Positions 10,252-22,378 of a stretch of DNA of 64,000 nucleotides are shown piece after piece. The translations under genes and the position numbers were made by a program. Position 1 is the stretch's first letter, and each line of letters opens with the position of its first letter. Below the pieces are notes generated by a model that was given only the letters and a program-made list of their open reading frames with translations, searched no databases and was not told the origin of the DNA. The stretch covers positions 1-64,000 of the forward strand of contig MU385957.1 of NCBI GenBank assembly GCA_022497145.1, in the 5' to 3' direction. This DNA is from Rostrohypoxylon terebratum (lineage: Eukaryota; Ascomycota; Sordariomycetes; Xylariales; Hypoxylaceae).

Positions 10252-11862
10252 TCATACATCATATCTGTCAGTGTGATGTTGAACGGGCCTATAGACGAAA
10301 TAGTCAAAGGTCGCCGGCAAAGCGGTCCCGTTTATATCAGATGCGGCTATGCCCACAAATGCACCCGTGAAACTTCCGTGGGCCTGATGACCGCCGCATT
10401 CGTCGGATAGAATAGAGGCGTCGTAGACTGGTCCAATTTTCTTTAGCTCTTCGCCGCTCAAGGCGTAGTAAAATTGTAGTTCGCGGCCGCGGATCGTCAA
10501 TGCAAGTTTGACTTTTCCCTCGTTCGGTATCTGCACGGGGTCCGGGAATGGCATGGTGAGATTTCCATCGGGCCAAGATCCCTCTGATGACAGGATGAGG
10601 AGCTCTCTCTGACCATCGGAATGAGCCGTTACTGCTAAGTAGAAGAAATTGTATCTACAGTAGTACGCAGTGAGCCCGGCAAACTGCCTCTCATCAGTCG
10701 GAGAGAAGTCAATCACCGTCTCCGCATCGTAGGAGAAGTGAGTCTGTCTCCTCGCGACCAGCGCCTGCTCAAACCACGAGCCAATGGTTTCTCGACCGAT
10801 CAAGGTGAGCTTCCCACCTTGCGTAGTAAAAAGGCGTTCTGTCTCGGGTGTTCTCAGCCATTGGAAATCTTTGTGTAATCCATTTTCAAATGTGTATCTC
10901 TGCTCCGCCCAGTACTTGCTGTCGTCGCGCGTTCCAGGAACTTCGACATAGAGCGAAGGGACAGGGCCATTCTTCACGAAAAGCCAGTCGTTCTCCCAGT
11001 AAGCTTCTTGAATGGCAGTTTCGCGGCCCAATACACAGCGACGCTCCTGAGTCGTCGGGCGACCTGTTAGGTGTACCAGATACGTTTTCCCCTCTGGCGT
11101 CTCTACAATATCGCCATGGCCAGCTCTCTGTAAAGCGGCAAGTGGAGCATCTTTCGAGGTAAGAATATATTTTTGCGGATGGACTTCGTACGGGCCCCAA
11201 ATGTCACGCGAGCGTGCTAATGTGCAAGCGTGATTATAGGCAGTACCTCCTTCAGCTGTCAGTAGATAATACCATCCATTCCTCTTGTAAAGATGCGGTC
11301 CTTCGACAAGGTCTAAGTCCGTTCCTAGAAAGATATTCTTCTTCGGACCAACAAGCTTTCCCGCCGAAGGGTCAAATTCTTGCAAGACGATGCCCGCGAA
11401 GGAACGAGGTCGACGGCGATGGTCCTGTAACATATTCACGAACCATTTCTTGCCATCGTCGTCATGAAATAGCGAAGGATCGAAGCCCGAAGAAGTGGCG
11501 TATACGGGATCGGACCAGGGTCCCTCTATCGAAGGAGCATTGGCGATGTAATTATGGGTGTCCTTGAAAGACCCATCTTTGCGCTTCACATCAGTGTAGA
11601 CCAGCCAGAACTTTTCGCCATCGTGTGTAAGACAAGGAGCCCAGACGCCGCAACTATCAGGGTCACCACGCATGTCCAATTGAGACTTGCGGTTTAAGGG
11701 GCGCGTGACCAATTCCCAATTCGCAAGGTCTTTTGAGTGATGGATCTGTACTCCCGGGTACCACTCAAAGGTGGATGTCGCGATGTAATAATCGCTACCG
11801 ACTCGGAGGATGGAGGGGTCGGCATTGAACCCTGGCAAGATTGGGTTGCGGATCAAAGGCAT
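10252..11862 (-). CDS. Glycoside hydrolase family 43, beta-xylosidase type, 536 aa
   Basis: Hydrolyses xylo-oligosaccharides, possibly also arabinosides, by the inverting GH43 mechanism. Single exon. I start at the ATG giving MPLIRNP; the frame upstream offers only GTG. The N-terminal five-bladed propeller (about 1-300) carries the catalytic base Asp15 (GFNADPS), the pKa-modulating Asp128 (SGFDPSLF) and the general acid Glu187 (LVEGPHLY). These positions match the well-studied Selenomonas enzyme within one residue. The C-terminal half (about 320-530) is the beta-sandwich typical of this subgroup (GSWFEQALVARRQ; TAYYCRYNFFYLAVT). There is no signal peptide, so it probably acts inside the cell on imported xylo-oligosaccharides. 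All key residues are intact. Confidence 0.93.
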   Translation of the reverse strand: MPLIRNPILPGFNADPSILRVGSDYYIATSTFEWYPGVQIHHSKDLANWELVTRPLNRKSQLDMRGDPDSCGVWAPCLTHDGEKFWLVYTDVKRKDGSFKDTHNYIANAPSIEGPWSDPVYATSSGFDPSLFHDDDGKKWFVNMLQDHRRRPRSFAGIVLQEFDPSAGKLVGPKKNIFLGTDLDLVEGPHLYKRNGWYYLLTAEGGTAYNHACTLARSRDIWGPYEVHPQKYILTSKDAPLAALQRAGHGDIVETPEGKTYLVHLTGRPTTQERRCVLGRETAIQEAYWENDWLFVKNGPVPSLYVEVPGTRDDSKYWAEQRYTFENGLHKDFQWLRTPETERLFTTQGGKLTLIGRETIGSWFEQALVARRQTHFSYDAETVIDFSPTDERQFAGLTAYYCRYNFFYLAVTAHSDGQRELLILSSEGSWPDGNLTMPFPDPVQIPNEGKVKLALTIRGRELQFYYALSGEELKKIGPVYDASILSDECGGHQAHGSFTGAFVGIAASDINGTALPATFDYFVYRPVQHHTDRYDV

Positions 11863-12976
11863 GACGGCGATGAATGGGGACACTGTCTTTGTTGTGAAAC
11901 TTGGAAGAGTGGCACAAACACAGACCTGATAGATTCTACACCTTTAAATGTAGGTCAAGTCGGACGATGACGTTGGGGAGACGGTCCCTTGGCTTCGGTA
12001 GGGCTCCATAATGATGCTCCGAACAGGGGGTTATTGCATTTAGCCGGACGCACTACCTTTGTTACCCCAAATTTAGGCAATTGATCAAGCTAATCCTATT
12101 AGGTAAAGCGATGATAGTGTCAAAGAATACATACATAAGTGCTATGCAAATCTTAAGTTTAACTATGTGAGTTAGTGAAAATCGAGTCGAAAAGTTTTGA
12201 TCCGAAAAGGGGCTAAACCCCCCTATTCCCCTTTTCCGTTTTTCGCAGTGAGGGGAGATATGAACTCAAAATTTTGCCTCTAACAACCCTTTTAGCTCGA
12301 ATGAAAGTAGTCTCATTTTCGTTCGGTCCACGATTTATGTAGCTCTAAGATGACCTTAGACACGCAACGCTTATTAATCAAGTATTAAAGACAGCGTGTC
12401 GCCCCTATTTCCATAAGTTACGTTCCTATACAAATCTGCTCAAGTGTACTTGTCTGCCTCTTATGATCACGAAGCCTTTGAGGTGAAATTCGAGAGGGAA
12501 GTGATTTTGTATTAGTTATGTGATTGGAGGCAGGTTTCCTATGGCGACTTTGTTCGAAGGTGAGGAGTGGGGGTCTGATGAATATTATAGCATCTTAAGA
12601 ATACCCAGCTGGGTATCCCATCCTCCGCCCCGCTTACTATTTATATTCCGACGGCGTATGAAGTAGATCCGATCCATTCATCCTGGGAAGATCAAGTATA
12701 GTTCACGTAACGTCTATCTAAACTAGGGTCGAATGCGGCTTACTCTCAAGTCTATCATAAGTCTGTAGATAACATCATCACCATCACTTGGAACGAATTC
12801 AGATCTATCAAATATTTAACAAATAACTAGCCAGTCTAGAACTAATTAGCTACGTATTATAAGAAATTAGTAGAAATAATTGAATTTAAGAATACTCGCA
12901 ATGGCTGGCCACGTGTAGGTAGTTCAATGATACCCTAGCAAATGTTCCGAGGCAACTGCTTACCAATGTAAGAAAT
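11863..12976. other. Intergenic, no gene seen
   Basis: Divergent region between the GH43 gene and the AKR fusion. No recognised site. A pyrimidine/purine block at about 12210-12240 (ccccctattccccttttccg) is the only notable composition change. Confidence 0.5.
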
Positions 12977-15436
12977 ATGATGGACGACTGTCTAATATCA
13001 AATTGTGTGTCAACGCACCACAAGTTTATCCTCACTCCTGGCCTTTCCAGCTCCATTCTAATCGACGAGATAGTACCACCTGCTACTCTGAGATCAGTTC
13101 TTCGCCTCCTCGTCTCTCAGGGCTCTACCACACAACGACCCTTTGTTGAGCACATCCGCGCTAAATTCTATAAGAGCCCACCAGTCTTCGAGTCTGCGGA
13201 GAGACTGTTCTCTGAAGATGACATCGCGACTCCCGAGGGTTTGGCATATCTCGCTCAGACGAGGTGTATCTTCTCATGCAAGCTAGCCCAGGAATCACTT
13301 CCATAGTAAGGGAAAATATCCCAGAGGTGGACAAAGCGACACCTATTCTGATAAATACAGCTTAGAACATTTCGTGAAAGCTATTCCGCAAGCGGGAGTG
13401 AGAGTAGGTACCTAAAATTTCCCCTTATTCAGGTTCACGTAACACGACATTCATCCAACCGAGCAGGTAGAATCTATACCTCAACTCAACTCAACCAAAT
13501 TCCTAACCCCTTCAATGAAAGATCAAAGGCTCACTTCTGGCCGCAGTGGACCGAATCCAGCGCCTTAGCTCAAACGCTGCAGAAATTCGACGGCGACATC
13601 GTCCAAGCCGTCCAAGCGCTGAAAGAATCGCGCCCGGAACCAACCCCAACCCTCCTAACCGCGCTGCAAAGTCTCCTAGCCAGCATAGAAGCCTGCTCTA
13701 CTTACTGCCAGAGCACTCCCCCCACGCCCCTCCCCTTCCCCTTCCTGCGCGCACACCGACAACTCCGCGATGTCCTCGCGATCCTCTTCCCCTCCTCCCA
13801 AGAACCGCCGCCCCTCACAGCCGGTTCTCAAAGTCTAACGAACGTGATCATCGACAGCACCAAAATCGAAACAACCCCCCTCGGCCCCCTCCAAGTCCCA
13901 AGGCTCTTCAACGGGCTATGGCAAGTGTCCTCGCCGTCGTGGGGGTCCGCGAGCGGCAGGGCGCAGCAAGCGGCGCTCCTAGCGGCGCTTCGGTGGGGGC
14001 TAGTCGCCGCGGACATGGCGGACCACTACGTATGTACCTACCTACCTACCTACCTCGGCGATCGATCGGCCACACCTCCCCTTTCGAATTCGATCGCGAG
14101 CTTGTTTTCTAACCGAGACATCTAGGGCGATGCGGAGTTGATATATGGGGACTTTAGGAACGGGCTGGAGCCTGGGGTCAGGGGCGCGCTGTATGCGGCG
14201 ACGAAGTGGGTGAGTTTATACCAAGGTACCAGAGACCGGGGTAGGGGAGGAGGAGGAGTTCCCCCAATGACGCTCCGGGGGCTTTGGGGAGTAGGAATGA
14301 TTGGCTAAGAGGCGTGTGTATAGTGCGTATTCGCGCCGATCCCGAGTCCTGTGACAACAGCATTTGTGCTTGATGCCGTGCGTGAACGATGTCGGCGTTT
14401 GGGGGGACGGGTTGAGCTGCTTCAGTTCCACTGGCAGGACGTATGTATCCCTTCCTATATCTTAAACTCTCATTCTGAACAGACTTCGCAACTCACTGTG
14501 TCTAGTACGAATCGAAACAATACCTCGACATCCTCGTCGAGCTAATCCGCATCACGAAGCTACACCCAGACCTCGTCGCCACAATCGGGCTCTGCAATTT
14601 CGACTCCGAGCACACGGAAGAATGCTGCGAGTACCTGATCGCCCAAACCGGGGAAGTCGGCATCGTGTCGAACCAGGTGCAGGTAAATAAAACACCTCTT
14701 CCCAAAAAATTCCGACGTGGAAGAAAACAAGATGTTTCATCTGTGCACCGCTAAATCCGATCCGCAGTTCTCCCTCGTAGACGCGCGCCCGCTGCACAAG
14801 ATGGTGCACGTGTGTGAGAAGTACGGGTTGAAGCTGCTGACATACGGCACATTCGTAAGGCTCCCCTTTTCCAAACCGGTTTCGCCACCAATCTACCAAG
14901 GCAATATCCCAATATTAACGTACTTTGCTCCATAGTGTGGAGGCTTCCTCTCCTCGCGATGGCTCGACCAGCCCGCCCCGGAAGTGTATCTCGAATCGAA
15001 CCAGCTCACCCCATCTCAACGCAAGGTCCGTGTTTTCTCATCCCGCCATAGCCGAATTGTTTCGCAACCACTAGTTAGCTGACCACCAGTCAAATGTATC
15101 TAGTACTTCGATATGATCCTCACCTGGTCCCCGTGGCCGGCCTTCCAAGCCCTCCTGCGTGCCCTCTCCGCCGTCGCCGACAAACACAGCGTCAGCATCC
15201 CCAACGTCGCCGCGCGTTGGGTTCTCCAACAACCCAGCGTCGGCGCGGTCATCGTTGGGACCCGCTTAGGTGTATCCGACCATGTCGCTGATAACCTACG
15301 CGTGTTCCAGTTCGCTCTCGACAACGACGACATATCTGCAATCAACGCCGTAGTGCTCGGAGAGAGGGGAGAGAAGAGTTCGGCATTGTACGAGCGGCTT
15401 GGGGATTGTGGGAGTGAATACCGGAAGATGCATTAG
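12977..15436 (+). CDS. Uncharacterised helical domain fused to an aldo/keto reductase, 9 exons, 576 aa
   Basis: Exons 12977-13305, 13381-13407, 13522-14029, 14126-14225, 14361-14440, 14506-14682, 14768-14854, 14936-15025, 15104-15436; phases sum to 577 codons. Residues 1 to about 225 form a mostly helical domain of unknown function (IPPATLR, GDIVQAVQALKE, PFPFLRAHRQLRDVL) that I know only as a fungal hypothetical. From about residue 230 comes a complete NADP-dependent aldo/keto reductase TIM barrel. Its catalytic tetrad is Asp283/Tyr288 (DMADHYG), Lys315 (AATKW) and His345 (LQFHWQD). A cofactor-binding signature (GAVIVGTRLGVSDH) is near the C-terminus. No stop and no in-frame ATG separate the domains in exon 3, so the AKR has no start of its own. 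Substrate unknown. The tiny 27-nt exon 2 is the least certain part. Confidence 0.82.
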
Positions 15437-16105
15437 CTCCATGCGTCCTGAATCAAGAGATATTTTTTATTTTGCGATGTGATAAAGAACTTGAATGTGA
15501 AATGTTAGTCCGCCATTTGCGATCTACAACATGTCCATCTAGTGAGCATTTCACACAACAATAGAGCAAACCCCAACAAACAAATTCCGATAGTTACGAT
15601 TTGACTTGATAAATAACCATAAGGGTCCCTATTCTACGAGCAGCATACTATAAACATTTCAAAGCTAAAAAGTCTTAAATAACTAGGAACTTGAGCTGGG
15701 GCATACAAGACGACTGGGAAACAAGCATTGCAACACCGATGGAGCGACTAGAAGCATTCCATTTCACGCCCGCCATCTGGCACGAGGCGAAGATATGTAT
15801 TGCCATCACGTAGATAGATACACACTAACATGAAACCGACGCCCCAGATAGTAGCATCTATGAACATATCTAGGTTGGAGTATTTGATCAGGCAATCTCA
15901 AAGAGTCCGATGCCACCACGTGTATCTAGCAGGTTAGAAGTGTAAGATCTGTGCGAGCAGGCTATGGAATTTCGTTTCAGAAAAGATCCCGCCTGGTGAT
16001 CAAATGCTATCGCTGGAAAGAAAAAAAAATCTGGGTGTGAGGGACGGAGGGAAATAAATGACTTGTGCTTATTTTGAACGCCGGAACCGCCGTGGTACTT
16101 TCTCT
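15437..16105. other. Intergenic, convergent 3' ends, no gene seen
   Basis: Spacer between the 3' ends of the AKR fusion and the zinc-finger gene; no coding signal seen. Confidence 0.5.
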
Positions 16106-18103
16106 CTATGAATCCATATACATCGGCTCGCCACCGCTAACGCCTTGAACAATCGTCCCGTAATCGCCATTATTCATTAAAGCATGCCCGTGCATTCGCC
16201 CTGGCATCGAAACGGCCATATTCTGCATCGTCTGCGCATCGAGGCCCCGACTGGGTACCGTACCGTTCACAGTAAACCGTGCGTCCGCAGTCATCTGTAC
16301 TTGCTGCTCACGGGCCCTAGCCCGCGAAATCTCCAATTGCCGCTGGGCTTGCTGCATCTGCGGTGGTTTCGTGACCACGGGAGTAATAGGAGTGAAGTTG
16401 TCATCGTCTTCCATTTCGGCGTCGGCATCCTGATCACTATTGTCGTCGTTGGCAGTAACTGTATTGGCGGCGGCGACCATCGACGCGGTCACGGCAGCAG
16501 GCGTGGATTGCGGTTGGACTACTTGTGCGTTAGATGTTGCAGGAAGAGATGTTTGCTGTTGTTGGGCGGCTATGGGAGGCGGAGGCGCGGTTGCGGAGAT
16601 AGGGGTAACGCTGGTCGGAGTTGGCGTTGACTGCTCAAGAGGCCTCTGTCCGGCCATGCCTAGTCCTCTAGACGACACAATAACCGTCTTCCACCGATCG
16701 ATAGCACGGGAAACCATAGTATCGAGATCTACGTGCCGATCCTCGATGTCAAGTCCAATTCCCCGACGACCTTTATTGTGGGCCAAGTCTCCCAGATATG
16801 CTAACATAGACTGTTCGATAGGGATCGTTGCAGGTGGCATTATCCGGAACTCTCTCGGGTGCTGCAGACGGTTGAGTTGGTCAATCTGCAGTTTGAGGTT
16901 CGCATTCTCTTGTTTGATAGAGTACTGAGCCTCTTTGAGTTTTTCCACATCTTTCTGTCTTCTTCCCACGCTCCTAGCCAGCTCGAGACCCCAAAGCTCG
17001 ACTTTCCTCTGCTGAGGAAGTTGTTCCCAGACGGAGTAGGTCGACTGCAAGTGTTCATTGACCTGTGCCTCGAGTTGAGAGGCAGCCTCTTCTGCTTTTC
17101 TCACACTTTCGCGCGCATCATGAGGCACATTCACGCTTGACGGCGGGTATACCAAGTCATCATACGACGTCGTAGTTGCTATAGAGCAAGCAATGTTCCA
17201 TTTCCGAAACTCTTCTTGGAAAAAGGCTCGTAGTGCTTCATATTGCTTCTGGGCCGGGGGTTGGATAGACCATGATGTGGATGTCGGGTGCGGCGTGGAG
17301 GAAAACAAAGTCGGAGGCGCTTGGAGACATTGAAGTGTAAGGGCAGGGAAGTCGAGAGAAAGGGGGTCAAAGTCGAAAGGAAGAGAGTCCATGCCAATCT
17401 GTTGTCTATAGGCGTAGCATGGTCAGTAACGGAAGTCAAATGGGATATGGGAATTAGTATCTCGAGAGGACGTTTCTTACTTAGCGGCTCTTAACGAGCT
17501 GAGCATTTCCCTCAGAGCCAACTCGGCAGCTCTAGCGGTGTCCATTGCATCTGAAAGCCTCTGCCTCGCATCAAGCTGAGATTTTTGGATGGTCCTACTC
17601 GGTGCGCGCTGCATAGGCAGCCGTCTCGAGTCCTGGCCATTGCTGTCCTCTGGGCTATTCTTCAACTCTCCGTTTCTTGCAGGAATATCGTTGATGACAC
17701 CGGTAGCCTCCCAAGTAGGTTGGAACGGATACTTAGGTAACTGATTATCTACAACGAATTGACCTTCTTTCGGTATGGAAGGTATCTTTGCACCGATATC
17801 AAACACAGGACTCTTTCTCATGGAGGCAGTCGGTGTGCCGGGGGTGGACGTGTCTCGTCGGGCAAGCGAGCCTCTAGGCTGTCTACGAGTGATGCTTCCT
17901 CGCATCTTTCGAATGGCGTCGACATCGTGGATACCATCTGGAGCCTTGGGATTCTTCTCTTTGATATACAAGTCTAGATGTCTTCCGAGAGAGGAAGAGG
18001 TAAATGCCTGACCACAGTAGGGGCAATTCTTATCCTTTGGCGCACTCGCCTTGGAGGCGCCCGGAGAATCGGCGGCGGCGCCAGTGCTGGCTGCTTCGGA
18101 CAT
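16106..18103 (-). CDS. Conserved fungal zinc-finger/coiled-coil protein, 2 exons, 640 aa
   Basis: Exon 1 is 18103-17481, exon 2 is 17405-16106; the 75-nt intron is GT..AG and the join reads RAAKQQIGMDSLPFDFDPL. The N-terminus has one zinc-finger-like motif (NCPYCGQAF then LGRHLDLYI; Cys27, Cys30, His42) followed by a basic segment (RKMRGSITRRQPRGSLARR). Residues about 300-390 form a Gln/Leu-rich coiled coil (KDVEKLKEAQYSIKQENANLKLQI). The C-terminal third is low-complexity Ala/Pro/Gln/Thr with an acidic patch (NSDQDADAEMEDDDN) and looks disordered. I believe it is conserved in filamentous ascomycetes, but I know no characterised function. A nuclear role, perhaps in transcription, is a guess from composition. 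Confidence 0.85.
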
Positions 18104-18128
18104 TGTGAAATAGCTCGAGCGTGAGTGT

Positions 18129-18166
18129 GACGGGGGGAGACGGGGGAGACGGGGGAGACGGGAGAG
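18129..18166 (+). repeat. G-rich minisatellite, GGGGGAGAC unit
   Basis: About four tandem copies of a 9-10 bp unit (acggggggag / acgggggag / acgggggag / acgggagag) start 26 nt upstream of the zinc-finger gene start. Four G-runs on one strand could form a G-quadruplex in the promoter or 5' leader. Confidence 0.7.
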
Positions 18167-18562
18167 TGTGACCGTGACTTGGATTAGATTGACTTAATGG
18201 CTTATGGCTTAACGGTTTAACAAGTGAACGAATAACGAAAGAAGTTATGATTGTATAAATAGAATAACGAATGGATGCTAGTGGTCCGGATGCTGGTACT
18301 GTGTTGAAAAGGAGAAGGGGGTGGAATAAGATTTAAGATTGGGAGGTGAGGCTCAGGAAAAAGATACTGTATATAATCAGCAGCTTGCCCCTATGGAGCA
18401 TCCCCCATTCGGATCTCATCCAGGGAGAAGCTCCAAAGAGGGATCCTGAGGGTCGACGAGAGGAATTGCAAATGCCTTGGTCATTTATCTATTATGGTAT
18501 TCTGGGTGAATGAGTGAATAGATGAAGAAGAGGAGGTGAGGGAATTGGCGTGTTTTTGTATT

Positions 18563-18566
18563 TGTA

Positions 18567-18597
<31 letters not shown>
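18563..18597 (+). repeat. (TGTATG)n microsatellite
   Basis: About six copies of TGTATG within an otherwise non-coding spacer. Confidence 0.8.
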
Positions 18598-19725
18598 CGA
18601 GTTTTTCGACGTTGACCGTTGCGATGAAGTTGTTTCTTGGATGTTTTAATGTTTCCTAAGGATGAACATTGGAATGTAATGTTTAGACTCTGGATCCTTT
18701 TTTTCTGGGGGATTTTCCGCTCAGGGGGTCCAGGGGTTAACGCTAACTTTTGTACCTAGTACCTAGCACCTACTTTTTCCTTTGTACGTACGTTAGTGTC
18801 AACCGGTTTAGGGGATTTTAGTACATAGTAGTCAACTTAGATATTCCTATTCAGGTTTAGCTTACCATATAACTCACTTACATAGTACACGGGACCTGCA
18901 GTGATAAGTTAGCCGGCAGCCGGTTAGCTGCTTAGCTGGTTATAATGTCCACTAATAAGCATTATTAAAATCGGTATCTTTAAGGGATCTTTTGCAATTT
19001 TTCCGTTTTCTAAGCATCGATGACCTTGTTCTCGGTAAAAGTTCGACGACACCGACAAGATGAGACAATCTGACACGATTTTTTTATTCGTACTGTACGA
19101 ACAAATATAAACTGTCCGAGGCGCAAGAAAGTACGGAGAGTGAACCTTAGCTTTTGTCCGGGATCTTCACTCGTGGAGCAAGGATAGCACCTACTGGTAC
19201 CGGGGGTTGCGGGTCTTCAGCTAGGGGAAGATCAAATGTGGCTTCGCTGGCTGGCTGGCTGGAAATATCATGTACTTATGTACTATGTACTATGTACGTA
19301 GATAATCCAGCTTAAATGAGAAGATAATCGTTTTGTAACGCCTACATACATATATATGCACATAGAACAACGCCTTTCTTTCCGTTACCCGCCTGCCCCC
19401 GGCAGCTCTTACGCGTCAGTCGTTGGCAGCTGATTACAGCACCCATGACACCCATGAGAGCTGGCAAGAATTGGCAAGAGCTGACAATCATTGATTAACT
19501 TGAAAAGCTCGGGCCGCATGAAATCTAAAGCTCCATCATACATCGCGATCAACTCCAACTTGATTTGTCGCAAGAACTTTGATCGCGAACACCATCGCCG
19601 CCCATCCCCAATACCCCATCTAACTTCACTACTTTCTTTTGACTTTTTCTCTTTACTTTTCCTTCCGATCAATTTCCTTCCAGCACCTTAATTCCGTTGC
19701 GCTTCGCACTTTCGATATAGGCAAG

Positions 19726-20971
19726 ATGCCTCCCGGTAAGCCACCCAAATATTTATTAATACGATGTGGTTCGCGACGTGAATTCGTGAATTCATGAATT
19801 ACGTGTTACCCGTGCAACGCCACATTTAATCGCTGCACTTTTTCTCCTCGTCCACCCCCGCCCAATCTACGAGAAGGTCTTCTAATAACACTTTGCGACA
19901 GCAATCACGAAGCTAATCATGTTAACAACAGCAATCAGCGACGACGAAGCCTCCGACAATGGCAAGGTGACTGTCTCCTTGACCTCGGCACGTCCAAAGA
20001 GAGCATCCACCAAGCCCCAGATAAACAACGATGACGACGACGACGATGATGAGATGCAAGATATCGTCAAGGAGGAAGTGGAAAACGGAGACGACAACCA
20101 AGACGACGAGGGAGATGAGGAAGGAGGCGAGGACTTGGATGAAGACGAGTGCGTACCGCGTCTAGATATCTCAAGTGGAAAAAAAAAACGATGGGTGAAT
20201 TGGGATTAATGAGCATAGGTACATTGTCGAGAAGATAATTTCCCACGTTGTCGAACCTAACGTAAGTTCTACGCGGGCGCTTCACTTTTACAACTTACCA
20301 ACAAGTTATTTAGGGCGTGTTGAAATTCAAGGTCAAATGGGAGGGCTACGAGAAGAAGTCAGACCAGACATGGGAAGAAGATGAGAACCTCAGGTAAGCG
20401 CGACCACCATTTATTTCTCTATCTCGTGTATGCGCTTGTTCTTGCTCTAACTGTTTCTTTGGGTAGAGAGAACGCATCCGAGGTCTTAGAAGAGTACCTT
20501 AGGAGCGTAGGCGGACGGGAGAAGATCTTAGAGGATGCAAAGGCAGCGCTGAAGACGAAGAAGCGCGGGAGACCCTCGGCAGGAACCCCTACCAACGGCA
20601 CGAAGCGACGACGCAACGGGGAGCATCCTGATTCGGCAACGCCTCCTGCTAGCGGAAAGGCTTGGAAGGTCCCCGTCGGCTCTTGGGAAGATGAGGTTGA
20701 CTCTATCGATGCCTGCCACGACGAGTACACCGGCAAGTTGATCGTCTACCTGACGTGGAAGAATGGTCAAAAGACCCAGCACGATACCAAAGTTGTCTAC
20801 CAACGTTGTCCGCAGAAGGTATGTTCATCAATTCAAACTATTCAATTATATGCGCCAGCTAACACATGACAGATGCTTCAATTTTATGAGCGGCACGTTA
20901 AGATCGTGATGTCTTCGTCGGAAAGTGCCCTGAAGGATGAAGAAGATCCGCACGATATTAACAGCAGCTAG
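19726..20971 (+). CDS. hpo: Heterochromatin protein 1 homologue (chromo plus chromoshadow), 6 exons, 266 aa
   Basis: Binds H3K9-methylated nucleosomes and recruits silencing factors in the nucleus. Exons 19726-19735, 19932-20148, 20219-20261, 20314-20393, 20467-20818, 20873-20971; all junctions GT..AG, 267 codons with stop. Exon 1 encodes only MPP plus one base. Residues about 4-75 are an acidic tail (runs of Asp/Glu). The chromodomain starts at residue 76 (YIVEKIISHVVEP, LKFKVKWEGYEKK, DQTWEEDENL) with the aromatic-cage residues present. The hinge is basic (KTKKRGRPSAG, NGTKRRRNGE). The C-terminal chromoshadow domain runs from about 187 (WEDEVDSIDACH) to QFYERHVKIV. The organisation matches Neurospora HPO and other fungal HP1 proteins. 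In Neurospora HPO acts with DIM-5 and DIM-2 in DNA methylation; whether this species does the same is not visible here. Confidence 0.93.
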
Positions 20972-22378
20972 GAGTAGCAGTTAAAGCAGATACCGCTATG
21001 ATCTGCTGGAACTAGATGGGAGGGTCGAAACCACTCCATTACATCACGAAGAGACTTGGTCTACCCATTCACATTCACGGGAGGATGGACTCGCAAGGGG
21101 GGTTTGATCCCGTAATGGATGGCGATTACGATTGAGATGGTCGCAGAGGACGAAAAAATGACGACAGGGGGAACATTGCGAACTTTCACACCCCGAGACT
21201 TGTACATGTATTTAACCTACGGATTTGAAGTCTGGTTGCTTTGGCCCTTGATGCTCGGAACCACGGGGAATAGGGGCTATTTTGCCCTCTAGAACACACT
21301 TTCTATAGCAGGATTGCATTATCCATGTCTACTAGCCATCAGTCTTAGCGGCATTGGCGTTGGCAGGGCTTTGCATTCATCTTCGAATCTTGTCTCAATT
21401 ATTCTCCATGCTCGGGGAGAAAAAACTCAGTAACCTAGGAATTGATACTATTTGCATAAATTTAACTGGATCGCTGGATCGCTGCCAACTACACGTGTAA
21501 AATCTTACCACCTTTCGAATGGTTTGGTAGAAGCTCCAGAGGGTAGCTCCAGAGTGTCAGAGTACCAGAAGTGTGAACTGGAAGGAGGTTGGGGGACAAC
21601 ACGCTAACGCTTAGAAGCTTGGACCACCTGGGTATCTGGACATCTGGCGCGTTTCGACGTCTCTAACCCCTGTCAAAAATTAGCAGAGAACCACCCTAAT
21701 AAGTGCCTAACAGCCTGAAAACCTTGAAAAAAAAAAAGCTTCCTGCCAACCACCGCAGCGGAAAGCTACCCTTGGCTACCGTAGCGAAAGCTAGCAGCCA
21801 GCTACCCTTGTTCCCCTTGCTCCCCTAGAACAAACTCCCGCCTTGCGCATTTTCTGGACCCAGCCTCGCTATTTACACAACCAAAAATGGCGGGGCAACG
21901 GTCACTATTTGTACCATCCGGTTCCTGTCACCTCCCGCATTCCATTCGTCATGTCTCTTGCTTCCTCTTTTGCAACCTTATCATTATCATCGATCTTGTG
22001 CTGCACATTTCAAAGATACTTTTGTCTGATCCTTCTTGAACCTGCGATTTTCGTGCGTGCGTGCATCATTCGTTCGAAGAATACCGTATCGCATTATCAT
22101 TGTTATCGCTTCAATTGTTGCTTCGACTGTTGCCTCGACATCTTGCTCACAATTGCTATTGCTACTGCTCCAAAGCACGTCTTTTTGAATATCCATTGTT
22201 CAAATCCCCATTATCCATTATCGATTACAAGGACGAGATCAAGACCTCGACTCAAACACCACTTATCAGCCAATCCTGCCCAAGTTAGGAATCCCGCATT
22301 CCTCGTCGAGCAACTCATCTCCACCCTCCTTCCATTCCAAAGCTTTCAAAGCTCCCAAGTCTCCAAAAACCCGCCAAG
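20972..22378. other. Intergenic and pyrimidine-rich leader of the microprotein gene
   Basis: No recognisable exon. From about 21840 to 22378 the plus strand becomes C/T-rich, like a long 5' leader running into the 52-codon ORF. Longer ORFs overlapping this leader are not convincing. Confidence 0.5.

Larger units (their letters stand above)
18104..19725. other. Intergenic, divergent promoters of the zinc-finger and HP1 genes
   Basis: Non-coding. It holds the G-rich minisatellite, the TGTATG microsatellite, a GGCT run at about 19243-19261, and a T/C-rich stretch at about 19621-19690 just before the HP1 start that looks like a transcription start or leader region. Confidence 0.55.

Noticed and set aside
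10848..11567. Plus-strand ORFs opposite the GH43 gene
   Set aside because: They lack domain content and lie wholly inside a well-supported coding exon; they are antisense shadows.
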